Part shown: piece by piece, positions 26,629-35,678 of the stretch
Layout of the letters: each line of letters begins with the position of its first letter
Numbering within the stretch: position 1 is the first letter of the stretch
Source of the DNA: VYFG01 sp965248685
GTDB taxonomy: Bacteria > Pseudomonadota > Gammaproteobacteria > Arenicellales > Poriferihabitantaceae
Length of the DNA: 64,000 bases
Assembly (NCBI GenBank): GCA_965248685.1
Contig: CBDFKC010000003.1
Span: 2,418,001 to 2,482,000 of the forward strand
Reading direction: 5' to 3'
Program-made: the position numbers and the translations under genes
The notes under the pieces: model-generated
The model's input: only the letters and a program-made list of their open reading frames with translations
Databases searched by the model: none
What the model was told of the DNA's origin: nothing

Positions 26629-29600
26629 ATGTCGACTGCAATATCAAAGGCTGTTCGTGAATCCCAGAGGATTGAAAAACAGACAATCAATGCGGCCAAT
26701 AAATTACGCCGCTTACGTGGCCAACTGGAATCACTCAAACGCAAAGGCGCAACGTCAGAAATCAAAAATCTTGTAAGGACGATCGAACAAACTCAGAAGC
26801 AACTTAAAAAGAAGCAGAACGAACTGGCCAGTAAACTTAATCGGCTGGATATCTTGAAGAAAGTTGAAGCGGATAAAACGCCCCATCAGGAAGTGAGCGA
26901 ACTTTCTGGAAAGTTTCCCATTTTGTTATTCCCGATACGCCTCGAAACCCGATTTTTTGATAAAGCCCTATTGATTCGTATTTTCCCCGACGACATACAC
27001 ATTGATCAGCATGACGAAACCCTGTCAGAAGACGAAGTAAAGACATTTAGCAACGTAAGCGATGGAATAGACCTTGATAAACCTGAAAATCGGCGGGCGG
27101 TATTTAACGCGCTGGCACAAACCTATTCCGCGCCCCGCGCAGCCTGGATTTTACGGTTGATGTTTAAAGATCCGGATACCCAAGCACAACGTCAGGATGG
27201 AGAGTCTCTAAGAGTAGCTCGAGCTGCAGCGTTGCCGGATCGATTCGTCGCAATTGGAATTCGTAGCAATAAGCAACAATTTGTGGTGCCGGGAAATATG
27301 GTGCCGACACATCTTCCCATCGGTCCAGATCCGACCCTGAATATCACCCCGGAACAGGAAGTCGATCCTGATACCCTGTTAAAAGACCCAGGCCTACTTT
27401 GGATGCGAGATTTTAATGACGCCGAAGCGAAAGGAATGGCTATTAGGGTTGAGTATGATAAGCATGATAAAGATCTAATAAAAAAGGGGCTCGACCAACT
27501 CATCGTTTTGGGGGTGCGGGGCAGTATTACTCCGAAACAGACCGTCGCAGACATCGATCAATTATTTACCGCGCATCGTTATACCGATGGTCTCGGGTTT
27601 GTCGAACAAGGTACTCCAAGCAACAATACTGTAACCGCATTGAGCGGATTTCAGTCCGGCAGTTTTCAATCAGCTGAAGAAACCCTATTGCCTAAGGAGC
27701 GTCCGGTGCAACCGGGGGATCAGTCTAATGACGAGATTTTTACCGCTGCACTTGGAATCAAAGATGCCGAAACCCAACATCAGTTATTTGGATTGCTCGA
27801 AAACGCTGCGCTGCGGGAGCAGGTGGATGCTCATGGTATGAACACCGTCCTGTGGTCGGTAACCGGAGGATATTTTCTGGAGCAGATGATGCGGCCACTA
27901 GGATCGAGTTTCTCCCGGGCCCAGCGAAAAGTCATCGGAAGGGTACGTGAGCATTTTATCGATCATGTGCGCGGACGTGGCCCTTTGCCGGCGATTCGGA
28001 TTGGCGATCAGCCCTATGGGGTTTTGCCGGTGATGTCGCTGGCGGATTGGAAACCCGGAAACAAAACAGAACAAAACCTCGATGCCAATATGATCGGGAT
28101 TTTGTTGAAATTGAAACGCTATTGGGTTGCAGCGATTGATCAGGTGCCTCGGGTTGGAAATACAGAAGATCCCCAGAAAGATTTGGTAGAAGCGTTGGGG
28201 CTGCAAGCGGTGTCTGATCGATTTTCGGTTCATCCCATGTTGGGACCTGCGTTTTTAAAGAATACAGTATTACAATACGGACCAGACGGTACCGAGACCG
28301 ATGCGTTGCGCGCGCTGATTGCGACGGTGCGCGAACAACTTCGTGATGTATTCGACACATTGGGTATTCAAATTTCGGACCCGTTGGTGGGGGAATGTAT
28401 ACACGCACTATGTGACTATCGCATTAGTGGCGAAGTGGTTCAGTCCGGGATAGAAAGCAATACTGCACTGCTTGATCCCGACTACATAAACTGGTTGTTA
28501 GGTGCAACCGTGGAAGAAATTGAAAATGAAGTCGGTTCCGGGGCGGATTCGGCAGAAAGGGGAGTTCCGCTGCTGTACCTGCTGTTACGGCATGCGGTAC
28601 TTCTCGAACTCGGCAATGCGATATGGGAAAAGTTGGCCAAAAACAGTCCAGGTTTGCCCCTTATAAAAGAACCTGAATTGATTTCTATTCGAAATCAACC
28701 CGGAAATTCTGTTAAGGGAACAATATTCGATTTAATTAAAAGACCAGCATCCAGCGGGCAAATATCTGAGGGCAATCGATTTCTCGCAACCGCGCAGCTT
28801 AATCCCGCTATTCTACCGTTGCGATTTGGGGTTTTCTGGGGAGCTCTGCGCCATCTGTCAACTCTCTCGGCTGAGAATCTGGACGAACTCTTGCGAGAAA
28901 CCCTGGATTTGTTCAGTTCGAGATATGATGCGTGGGCCAGCTCTTTTGCCACCAAGAGATTGAAACAGCTTTCCAAAAAATCTGTTACTGGTAGATGGAT
29001 CGGAGCCTACGGTTTTGTCGAAAATCTGCGGCCAAGAAAGCAGCGCAAGTCAGAAGGCTATATTCATGCGCCGTCACTTAACCAGGCGGCGACAGCGGCG
29101 GTGTTATACAACGGGTTTCTAACGCATTCCGACAATGCCAACGGTGAACCGCTATCAATGCAATTGAATTCGGATCAGGTCAGAAAAGCGGAGGCACTAG
29201 TGGATGGTCTACGCCAGGGTATCTCGCTTTCCAGCTTGTTGGGATACCGGTTCGAACGTTTTTTACAGGATCGGTCGATGCAGGTACATATTTTTCCCTT
29301 TCGCAAGGCTTACCCTGGACTACCCGAGTTGCACGACGTCACCGGCAGTGATCGCGAATTGCCCCCCGACTCCAGGGTGGTTGACGGTCTCGCACTGGTG
29401 CGGCAATTTAATACCGAGGGGTATGCTGCGGTCAGAAATCGAATTGCCTCTGCCGCTCCAAACGATGTGCCACCAGCCACTGGTCAGACAGCCATCGCAC
29501 TTAAATTTGGATTGAACGAGTTGCAAGAGCACCTCGACGCGATGAGTGACGCGCTAATGGCGGAAAGTGTTCATCAACTTATTCTTGGCAATCCGGAGCG

Positions 29601-31209
29601 GTCTGGTGCAGCATTGGATGCGATGTCTGGAACTGGCAGCCCACCTCCTGAATTACATGCCATGAAGACCCCGCGTACAGGAGCAGGGTTAACCCATCGT
29701 GTTCTGTCGGCCTGGAAGCAATTGGAAGTTCCTACGGCACCCGGAAAACTGACCTCATTGCTGCCCGGCCTCGAACGATGGGCTGGGCAGTGGACAGGGT
29801 CTTTGGATCAAATTGTTGTTGGTGCGGAAGTCGCTGGGAGAAACAGAGGATTTCATGCTGTGTCCATGGAAAAGTTAAATCTTTCGGCATTGGATCTCCT
29901 ATTTATTACGGGCAATGCTGGGAGACAAAATCAATGGCTTACCCAACGCGCCAGACAATATCTTATTAAAAATATTGCTAGTCCGAGAAAAATTGAAGCA
30001 GTTGAAATTATTTTTGATCGGCACCAGAATCTCGACCCCAAATTGATGGCATTCAATGAAATTGAACCCGTATTGTCAGCGCTACGCAACGTATTGGGTT
30101 CAGGAAGGATGCTTGACCCGAAAGATCTGGTAGCGAGCAATGATCCGCCGCCAGCGTCTTTGTGGGAGGCAAAACAGTTCCTGAAAGATTTGGAAAAGAT
30201 TGTTGAACAACTGCGGTTAGATATTAAAACCCTGGGTAAGAGCGTAGAGCTGCTTCAGGTGGCACCACCTAATGACGTACATATCCTAATGGATTCTGTG
30301 CGAGAGGCCCTCTGGAAACTGGTTGAGTACAGGATTCCAGAAGCTATTCCTCTGTCTTTAACCGATCAAGATCAACAACAACTAGTTGATCAGGGATTAT
30401 CCGTAATAAAACTGGGCTCTGCGAGAATCGTAGGTTTTAAGGAGTCTTACTCCAATGGATTTCCGGCCCAGATTAATATCGAACAACGTGATCAGCTAAA
30501 ACTGGCAGTGGAAAAATTATTTGGTCCGGGGCTGCCGATGGTATTGCCAATTGTGCTGGAGTCGGATCATGCGATTGAAATAGAGCTGGCATGGGATATC
30601 AGCAACAGTGACAGTCTTCAGGGCGGCGACCCTACAGCCGCCGACCGCTGGTTGCACGATATGTCGCCGGTACGTGACCGCGTTGACAAATTTCATAACC
30701 TGAGATTTCAATTTGGCGTGACAGTGATGCGTACCGCACCTCGGCTGACGGTTTCCCAGCTACCTATAGTTCCGGGAGAACGGTGGATTGCACTGCCTCA
30801 GGATGACTATGTGGGTGAAATCAAGACGTCTATCGTGGCACAGTTATACGACACTATGGATGATCTAAGCGAGCAAGCGTTTGAGGGCTGGATGATGGAT
30901 GAATGGCATGACCTGATTCCCCAGCACCAGGAAACTACCGGTATTGGCTTTCACTACGACAGTCCCGGGTCTCATGCGCCCAATGCCATACTGCTGGCGG
31001 TACCACCTGATCTGGAAGGTAGCTGGACTCTGGATCGTCTGGTAAACACAGTTACCGAAACCATTGAGTTGATGAAGTTTCGGGGGGTTGCAGGCAATCA
31101 ACTGGATGGACTGGGGCAGTTGCTGCCGGCATTGTTTGTGCCGGAAAATTCGAAAAATGATACGGTATCAACTCGATTGGATCGAGCTCGCCCTGCACCG
31201 CCGGAGTAA
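26629..31209 (+). CDS. giant uncharacterised protein with N-terminal coiled coil (1526 aa)
   Basis: The largest gene of the window. Residues 1-95 form a strongly charged coiled coil (KLRRLRGQLESLKRKG, then TIEQTQKQLKKKQNELASKL). The body starts FPILLFPIRLETRFF (about 97), contains IRIGDQPYGVLPV (about 454) and ends with a His-Tyr-Asp block, QETTGIGFHYDSPGSHAPNA (about 1432), then a long C-terminal helix around TETIELMKFRG. No signal peptide, no membrane segment and no enzymatic motif I can name. The long helices suggest an assembly-forming protein. It belongs to the same tightly packed operon, five bases after the 996-residue protein and eight before the last one. Confidence 0.75.
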   Translation: MSTAISKAVRESQRIEKQTINAANKLRRLRGQLESLKRKGATSEIKNLVRTIEQTQKQLKKKQNELASKLNRLDILKKVEADKTPHQEVSELSGKFPILLFPIRLETRFFDKALLIRIFPDDIHIDQHDETLSEDEVKTFSNVSDGIDLDKPENRRAVFNALAQTYSAPRAAWILRLMFKDPDTQAQRQDGESLRVARAAALPDRFVAIGIRSNKQQFVVPGNMVPTHLPIGPDPTLNITPEQEVDPDTLLKDPGLLWMRDFNDAEAKGMAIRVEYDKHDKDLIKKGLDQLIVLGVRGSITPKQTVADIDQLFTAHRYTDGLGFVEQGTPSNNTVTALSGFQSGSFQSAEETLLPKERPVQPGDQSNDEIFTAALGIKDAETQHQLFGLLENAALREQVDAHGMNTVLWSVTGGYFLEQMMRPLGSSFSRAQRKVIGRVREHFIDHVRGRGPLPAIRIGDQPYGVLPVMSLADWKPGNKTEQNLDANMIGILLKLKRYWVAAIDQVPRVGNTEDPQKDLVEALGLQAVSDRFSVHPMLGPAFLKNTVLQYGPDGTETDALRALIATVREQLRDVFDTLGIQISDPLVGECIHALCDYRISGEVVQSGIESNTALLDPDYINWLLGATVEEIENEVGSGADSAERGVPLLYLLLRHAVLLELGNAIWEKLAKNSPGLPLIKEPELISIRNQPGNSVKGTIFDLIKRPASSGQISEGNRFLATAQLNPAILPLRFGVFWGALRHLSTLSAENLDELLRETLDLFSSRYDAWASSFATKRLKQLSKKSVTGRWIGAYGFVENLRPRKQRKSEGYIHAPSLNQAATAAVLYNGFLTHSDNANGEPLSMQLNSDQVRKAEALVDGLRQGISLSSLLGYRFERFLQDRSMQVHIFPFRKAYPGLPELHDVTGSDRELPPDSRVVDGLALVRQFNTEGYAAVRNRIASAAPNDVPPATGQTAIALKFGLNELQEHLDAMSDALMAESVHQLILGNPERSGAALDAMSGTGSPPPELHAMKTPRTGAGLTHRVLSAWKQLEVPTAPGKLTSLLPGLERWAGQWTGSLDQIVVGAEVAGRNRGFHAVSMEKLNLSALDLLFITGNAGRQNQWLTQRARQYLIKNIASPRKIEAVEIIFDRHQNLDPKLMAFNEIEPVLSALRNVLGSGRMLDPKDLVASNDPPPASLWEAKQFLKDLEKIVEQLRLDIKTLGKSVELLQVAPPNDVHILMDSVREALWKLVEYRIPEAIPLSLTDQDQQQLVDQGLSVIKLGSARIVGFKESYSNGFPAQINIEQRDQLKLAVEKLFGPGLPMVLPIVLESDHAIEIELAWDISNSDSLQGGDPTAADRWLHDMSPVRDRVDKFHNLRFQFGVTVMRTAPRLTVSQLPIVPGERWIALPQDDYVGEIKTSIVAQLYDTMDDLSEQAFEGWMMDEWHDLIPQHQETTGIGFHYDSPGSHAPNAILLAVPPDLEGSWTLDRLVNTVTETIELMKFRGVAGNQLDGLGQLLPALFVPENSKNDTVSTRLDRARPAPPE

Positions 31210-31217
31210 TCAGGAAA

Positions 31218-33002
31218 ATGGCTTCAATTACGACTTGGAATCGTATCAAACCCCGACTGGATGGCAATCATCTGGAGAAAGGCCTGGAAGCTCGGGTACA
31301 TGATCCGCTATGGATGATGACCCGGCAATGGCAATTTGGAGAGTTTATTGGTGAAGATACCGGTTCTCCTATAGATGTACTGGTTTCTTCTCGATCAAGC
31401 AAGATAGACCAGTATCAATCTCACAAGGAAGAAAGCAACTGGTCTGGCTATAATGCTGCATCAGTGCCACTGGAACGATTGGTGGAGGAAGAAGGCGGCC
31501 CCATGTCAATACGGGAGGCCGCAGATGCCGGAATGTATTTACTGGATTTAGTTCGGGATCACCCAGCGCTCCAAGCCGCCCTCATTAGTACCTATGCATT
31601 CCAACCAGTTGGTGATGAGCTGCTCGATGGAATGGCGCCAAGTGAGCAGAATTTTGTCGTACGCTTAGAAAACCGTGTTATCGATGGAAGACGGGTGCAT
31701 AGTAGCGTAAATCCCTTATTGGCCAATTCGCAAGATCTTTCAGGTGTGACAATTATTGCCGACCTTAGTGGTGCGGATAACCAGTTACTTGGGCCATTGA
31801 TATTGCGATGGATCAACTGGTTTAATCAAAGATACCCCTATGTAGATGAACCCAATGCCGGTTCCGCCTGGGATCCGCACAGGATGGAATATAATTTCAA
31901 AATCCGATCCAGTTCGGTGGCAATGGAGTTCAGCGCTGAGGGCTATACTGGTAAACATTTGGACTGGTATGCTTTCAGAGGCAATGGCAAAGTATTTCAG
32001 GCAGACCCAGGCCTTGTTACTAACGTTGACGACATACCCAATCCATGGGTAGATCGAGTTGAACTGGACAATAAGGAAAAAGCACAGCTTGACCAGACCC
32101 AAAGATTATTGCCGACACCATTGCTATTGCCCGGACAGCCCGCATCGCGCTGGTGGCAATTCGAGGATCGCCGAATAGGATTTGGCAATCTCGATGCGAC
32201 TGCGGCAGATTTGTCGACGTTGCTGATAGTGGAATACGCCCTTGCTTATAGTGACGACTGGTATATTGTTCCGATAGATCAAGCCATCGGTACCTGGTAC
32301 GAAACCGCAAATTTGCAAGTCACTGATACGTTTGGAGAAACCATACCGATCAAACCGGCTCGCAGTCAACAACAGAAATCCCCTTGGACAATGTTTACTT
32401 TGAGCGGCGTAGAAGACGTTCCGGAACGAGAATTTCTCTTTCTCCCACCGTCTTTACCGCCATCCAGATTAGAAAGTAAATCCCATGAAACTATATTGTT
32501 TCGACGGGATGAAATGGCCAATCTGGCTTGGGCAATCGAGCAGCGCGTGCAACAAACTACTGGCCGCTCAATTGATCGCCAGGAACTAATCAATCATAAA
32601 AAGGGTCCCCATCTCGGTCCTGACCGGAATGCGCCAACGCCAAATATTGAAGTAGAACTTAATTGGAAGCTGGGAACTCCGCCACCCGAAGCGTGGTATC
32701 CGTTGATTGCGCAGCAACACCTGGGGGTTCAGCGCTTACTGTTAACCAGGATGCTTAAAGCAAATGGCGAGTTGCAGGAGGACCCTCTGGGAGTACTTTT
32801 ACAGGAGCTTGATGGACTGACGGATTCCTATATCTATGCAGAGGAGATTGAACAAAGTGGCGGTTTTGCGCTTAAGCGGACTACTCAAGTAGCGCGATGG
32901 ATTGGAGGCAGTCGACATATTTGGAGCGGACGTCGAAAAATCGAGGGCGGAGCAGATGCTAGTTCTGGTCTGGTTTTTGATGAGGTGTCACCCCCCAAGT
33001 AA
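31218..33002 (+). CDS. uncharacterised protein with DPLW..RQWQFGEF signature (594 aa)
   Basis: Last large gene of the block. The N-terminus has a very regular motif, DPLWMMTRQWQFGEFIGEDT at residues 28-47, which I recall as the mark of a family of unknown function. Further landmarks are SRWWQFEDRRIGFGN (about 311), LIVEYALAYSDDWYIVP (about 335) and FRRDEMANLAWAIEQRVQ (about 425). It has no signal peptide or membrane segment. The abundance of Trp and Gln-Trp/Trp-Gln pairs is striking and could suit sugar contacts, which would fit the GH26 gene, but this is speculation. Confidence 0.75.
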   Translation: MASITTWNRIKPRLDGNHLEKGLEARVHDPLWMMTRQWQFGEFIGEDTGSPIDVLVSSRSSKIDQYQSHKEESNWSGYNAASVPLERLVEEEGGPMSIREAADAGMYLLDLVRDHPALQAALISTYAFQPVGDELLDGMAPSEQNFVVRLENRVIDGRRVHSSVNPLLANSQDLSGVTIIADLSGADNQLLGPLILRWINWFNQRYPYVDEPNAGSAWDPHRMEYNFKIRSSSVAMEFSAEGYTGKHLDWYAFRGNGKVFQADPGLVTNVDDIPNPWVDRVELDNKEKAQLDQTQRLLPTPLLLPGQPASRWWQFEDRRIGFGNLDATAADLSTLLIVEYALAYSDDWYIVPIDQAIGTWYETANLQVTDTFGETIPIKPARSQQQKSPWTMFTLSGVEDVPEREFLFLPPSLPPSRLESKSHETILFRRDEMANLAWAIEQRVQQTTGRSIDRQELINHKKGPHLGPDRNAPTPNIEVELNWKLGTPPPEAWYPLIAQQHLGVQRLLLTRMLKANGELQEDPLGVLLQELDGLTDSYIYAEEIEQSGGFALKRTTQVARWIGGSRHIWSGRRKIEGGADASSGLVFDEVSPPK

Positions 33003-33154
33003 TCCAGTGAAGTTGAATAGGCTGGTACGTTCTGCGTAACTATCAGGTTTCCAATATCACTGAAGTGGTAGCGATGGACTATTCCAATGGGTAGTACTAA
33101 TCCAGTATAGCGCTGGTAGAATAGTGTTTCACTCAAGTAGTAATCGTTATTGAA

Positions 33155-33349
33155 ATGTCGAATTTATATTATCAAACCATTTCAGAGCTCGAGCAAAAGA
33201 ATGTAGCGAAGGACTACATTATCGGATGGGCCAGCGGTTTTTTGGGCAATCCAAAAATCGAAGAACAACGTATGACGAAAAGCTGGGAATCGGGCTATGA
33301 AGACGGCAGGGGAAAGCATACTGATGGTGCCGAAAAATGGGCAGTGTAA
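33155..33349 (+). CDS. small conserved-looking protein (64 aa)
   Basis: I do not recognise a named family. The 64-residue sequence is well formed: YIIGWASGFLGNPKIEEQR in the centre, then WESGYEDGRGK, with GYEDG reminiscent of small basic ribosome-associated or regulatory proteins, though it is not RMF. It lies 152 bp downstream of the giant-protein operon on the same strand and may be its last gene or an independent one. Confidence 0.55.
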   Translation: MSNLYYQTISELEQKNVAKDYIIGWASGFLGNPKIEEQRMTKSWESGYEDGRGKHTDGAEKWAV

Positions 33350-33424
33350 AGACTGTCGTCTAATGTGGTGATCGCCATATACGGAATGACGAGTAGTTTG
33401 TAGCGTGGTCGTTCAGATGCCGTC

Positions 33425-33441
33425 ATCCTGGGAACCAGGAT
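33425..33441 (+). repeat. REP-like palindrome
   Basis: ATCCTGG, loop GAA, CCAGGAT: a perfect 7-bp stem preceded by GTC and followed by CCAG, a layout like dispersed intergenic palindromes in many bacteria. There is no T-run, so it is not a standard terminator, though it sits between convergent genes (33349 plus, 33497 minus). Confidence 0.5.
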
Positions 33442-33496
33442 CCAGTAAAAATATGATCGACTGCAGGCCGACTTTGTTCAATGAGGTCAATCGTCT

Positions 33497-34792
33497 TTAT
33501 ACCTGGGGACAGCGAATAGAATCAAACAACTCGAAATAAGTAGGGAATGTTTTGTTAATGCATTCCGGATCGTTAATCGTAACTGGCGTTCCCCCCAATG
33601 CAACCAATGAGAAACACATTGCAATCCGGTGGTCATTGTAGGTGTCGATAGCGACATGGGGTAAATGATCCGGTGGGGTAATCGTCAAATAGTCCTTGCC
33701 TTCGTCTACCGTTGCACCCAGTCGGATTAGTTCTGTTGCCATGGCGGACAATCGGTCGGTTTCCTTTACCCGCCAATTTTCAATATTGCGAATGGTAGTC
33801 GTTCCCTTGGCAAACAATGCTGTGGTTGCGATAGTCATGGCCGCATCGGGTATATGGTTTAAATCCATATCTATAGCGGACAATGTAGCACCAGGTTCGG
33901 CTTCAATATAATTCGCGCCGTAACTGATTTGAGCTCCCATGGCCGCCAGTACCTCGCCAAATAGTCGATCGCCCTGGACGCTATTGGAGCCGACCCCATT
34001 GACTCTGACCTTGCCTCCTGCAATTGCGCCAGCTGCCAAGAAGTATGACGCTGATGATGCATCCCCTTCCACCATTATTTCTCCTGGGGACTGATAGTGC
34101 TGACCGCGTTCAACCCTGAACTCCTGGTAGTTAATATTTTTTACCTGGACACCAAATGACTGCATGACATGCAGTGTTATGTCGATATATGGTTTTGATA
34201 CTAAATCACCCTGAATTTGAATTATAACGTCTTGCTCTGCTAACGGAGAAGCGATGAGCAATGCGGTCAGATACTGGCTGGAAACGCTGCCGTCAATGGT
34301 AACGTTACCGCCGTTTATCCCATTTGAAATAATTTTGAGGGGCGGATAGCCCGGGGTTGCTAAATATTCTATGGCACCACCCATCTGACTTAGTGCATCC
34401 ACCAGGTCGGCAATGGGTCGCTCAAACATCCTGGGTTCGCCGGTTAGCGTGTACTCACCGTGTCCCGCGCATAAAACCGCTGTTAATGGCCGCATGGCTG
34501 TACCGGCATTGCCAAGAAAAAGCTCACCGGCAACCTCAGAGAAAGGGCCGCCACGACCATGAACTACGCAGGTTTGCCTATCTTGGCTTAACTCTGTTTG
34601 AACCCCTAACTTCCCCAATGCATTTAACATATAGGTTACATCGTCACCGTCCAGTAGATTTGATATGGTAGTACGACCGTTGGCTAAAGCCGCGATCAAC
34701 AATATACGGTTGGAAAGGCTCTTTGAACCAGGAATTTGAACCTCTCCGGAAACCCGGGCGATGGGTTCGAGTTTCAGTTTACTAATGCTCAA
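33497..34792 (-). CDS. aroA: 3-phosphoshikimate 1-carboxyvinyltransferase (EPSP synthase)
   Basis: A 431-residue enzyme of the shikimate pathway, joining shikimate 3-phosphate with phosphoenolpyruvate. Seen are VQIPGSKSLSNRILLIAALA near the N-terminus, LFLGNAGTAMRPLTAVL (PEP site), the Ser-Gln pair SVSSQYLTALL, and NWRVKETDRLSAMATELIRL near the C-terminus, all typical of class I (E. coli-like) AroA. The gene is single and divergent from the Yip1-like membrane gene. Nothing unusual is seen. Confidence 0.96.
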   Translation of the reverse strand: MSISKLKLEPIARVSGEVQIPGSKSLSNRILLIAALANGRTTISNLLDGDDVTYMLNALGKLGVQTELSQDRQTCVVHGRGGPFSEVAGELFLGNAGTAMRPLTAVLCAGHGEYTLTGEPRMFERPIADLVDALSQMGGAIEYLATPGYPPLKIISNGINGGNVTIDGSVSSQYLTALLIASPLAEQDVIIQIQGDLVSKPYIDITLHVMQSFGVQVKNINYQEFRVERGQHYQSPGEIMVEGDASSASYFLAAGAIAGGKVRVNGVGSNSVQGDRLFGEVLAAMGAQISYGANYIEAEPGATLSAIDMDLNHIPDAAMTIATTALFAKGTTTIRNIENWRVKETDRLSAMATELIRLGATVDEGKDYLTITPPDHLPHVAIDTYNDHRIAMCFSLVALGGTPVTINDPECINKTFPTYFELFDSIRCPQV

Positions 34793-34926
34793 GGTGATTG
34801 TTGTAACTAGTAATGATTATTCCCATCAATATTTATGGATATGTCCTATCGGTTAAAATAGAATAGTGTTGGATCAGCGAATTGACCTATAGATTACCTG
34901 TCAAAATATGAATATGCCATAGTGTC

Positions 34927-35637
34927 ATGAAGGAATTAGTGGAAATCGTATTAAAGGGTTTTGTCGGGTATCTCCCGGTATTGGTTTCCGTGGTTACCGC
35001 GCCAAAACCGAGTATTTTAAAACTGATTACAGATACGCCGAACCGGGCAAATAAGGCATTTATTTTCTGCGGAATTTCTATTGCCATTGGATTTATCATC
35101 CAGGCACCACTACTTAAATCGGGTCAGGATATTGTTACTGTTGGTGGTTCTTTACTGGCATTAAAAATATTTGCAATCGTAACATTTGCCGGAATTATTA
35201 CAATGGGATTCAGGTTAGTTGGGGGCAAGGGGGATTTTAATACCACGTTATATGCCGGTTTGTATATTGTCAGTCCGATTTATTTGTTTCTTGTTTTGAC
35301 CCACATTATCGGAATCGGAATTGTATCAACCCATGACCCCGCGCTGGCGGAAATTTGGCGTGCCGGGCAGTTTGCAAAGAATGAAGTGGTGGAGGGATTT
35401 ATTAGATCAGCTCCATATTCGACAGTTGGTTTGTTGGGGTTGCGGCTTTTCCAGTTTCTTGCCAGCATGGTCTGGTTCCTAATTTGCTGGGGTACTTATC
35501 GGGTAGTCCATCAGGTTACGCCGGCCCGATCGGCTTTGGTTTATCTGGTTGTCACTATAATGTGGTACCTGTATTGGATTGTAACCATGTTGATTGTGAA
35601 AGGATTGTTTCGCGGAGAATTGTCTCCAATCATTTAG
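34927..35637 (+). CDS. Yip1-like multi-spanning membrane protein
   Basis: A 236-residue integral membrane protein with five or six hydrophobic segments, the clearest around residues 38-60 (AFIFCGISIAIGFIIQAPLL), 72-95, 112-130 and two near the C-terminus. Size and layout resemble the bacterial YIP1/YckB-type family of unknown function. The N-terminal polar stretch ending in PKPSILKLITDTPNRANKAF lies before the first helix. It is followed 41 bp later by the serine-hydrolase gene on the same strand. No specific role can be given. Confidence 0.65.
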   Translation: MKELVEIVLKGFVGYLPVLVSVVTAPKPSILKLITDTPNRANKAFIFCGISIAIGFIIQAPLLKSGQDIVTVGGSLLALKIFAIVTFAGIITMGFRLVGGKGDFNTTLYAGLYIVSPIYLFLVLTHIIGIGIVSTHDPALAEIWRAGQFAKNEVVEGFIRSAPYSTVGLLGLRLFQFLASMVWFLICWGTYRVVHQVTPARSALVYLVVTIMWYLYWIVTMLIVKGLFRGELSPII

Positions 35638-35678
35638 CGGGTATTAAGAAAATCAAAAAATTTGGAAGATTGGCCTGG

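Noticed and set aside
18522..33002. Prophage, phage-tail or contractile injection cluster
   Set aside because: I saw no tail sheath, tube, baseplate, terminase, integrase or AAA+ gene; the proteins do not show tail-protein motifs.
35484..35678. Longer start of the serine hydrolase overlapping the Yip1-like gene
   Set aside because: It would overlap a real membrane-protein gene by about 150 bases; ATG 35679 gives a signal peptide directly.
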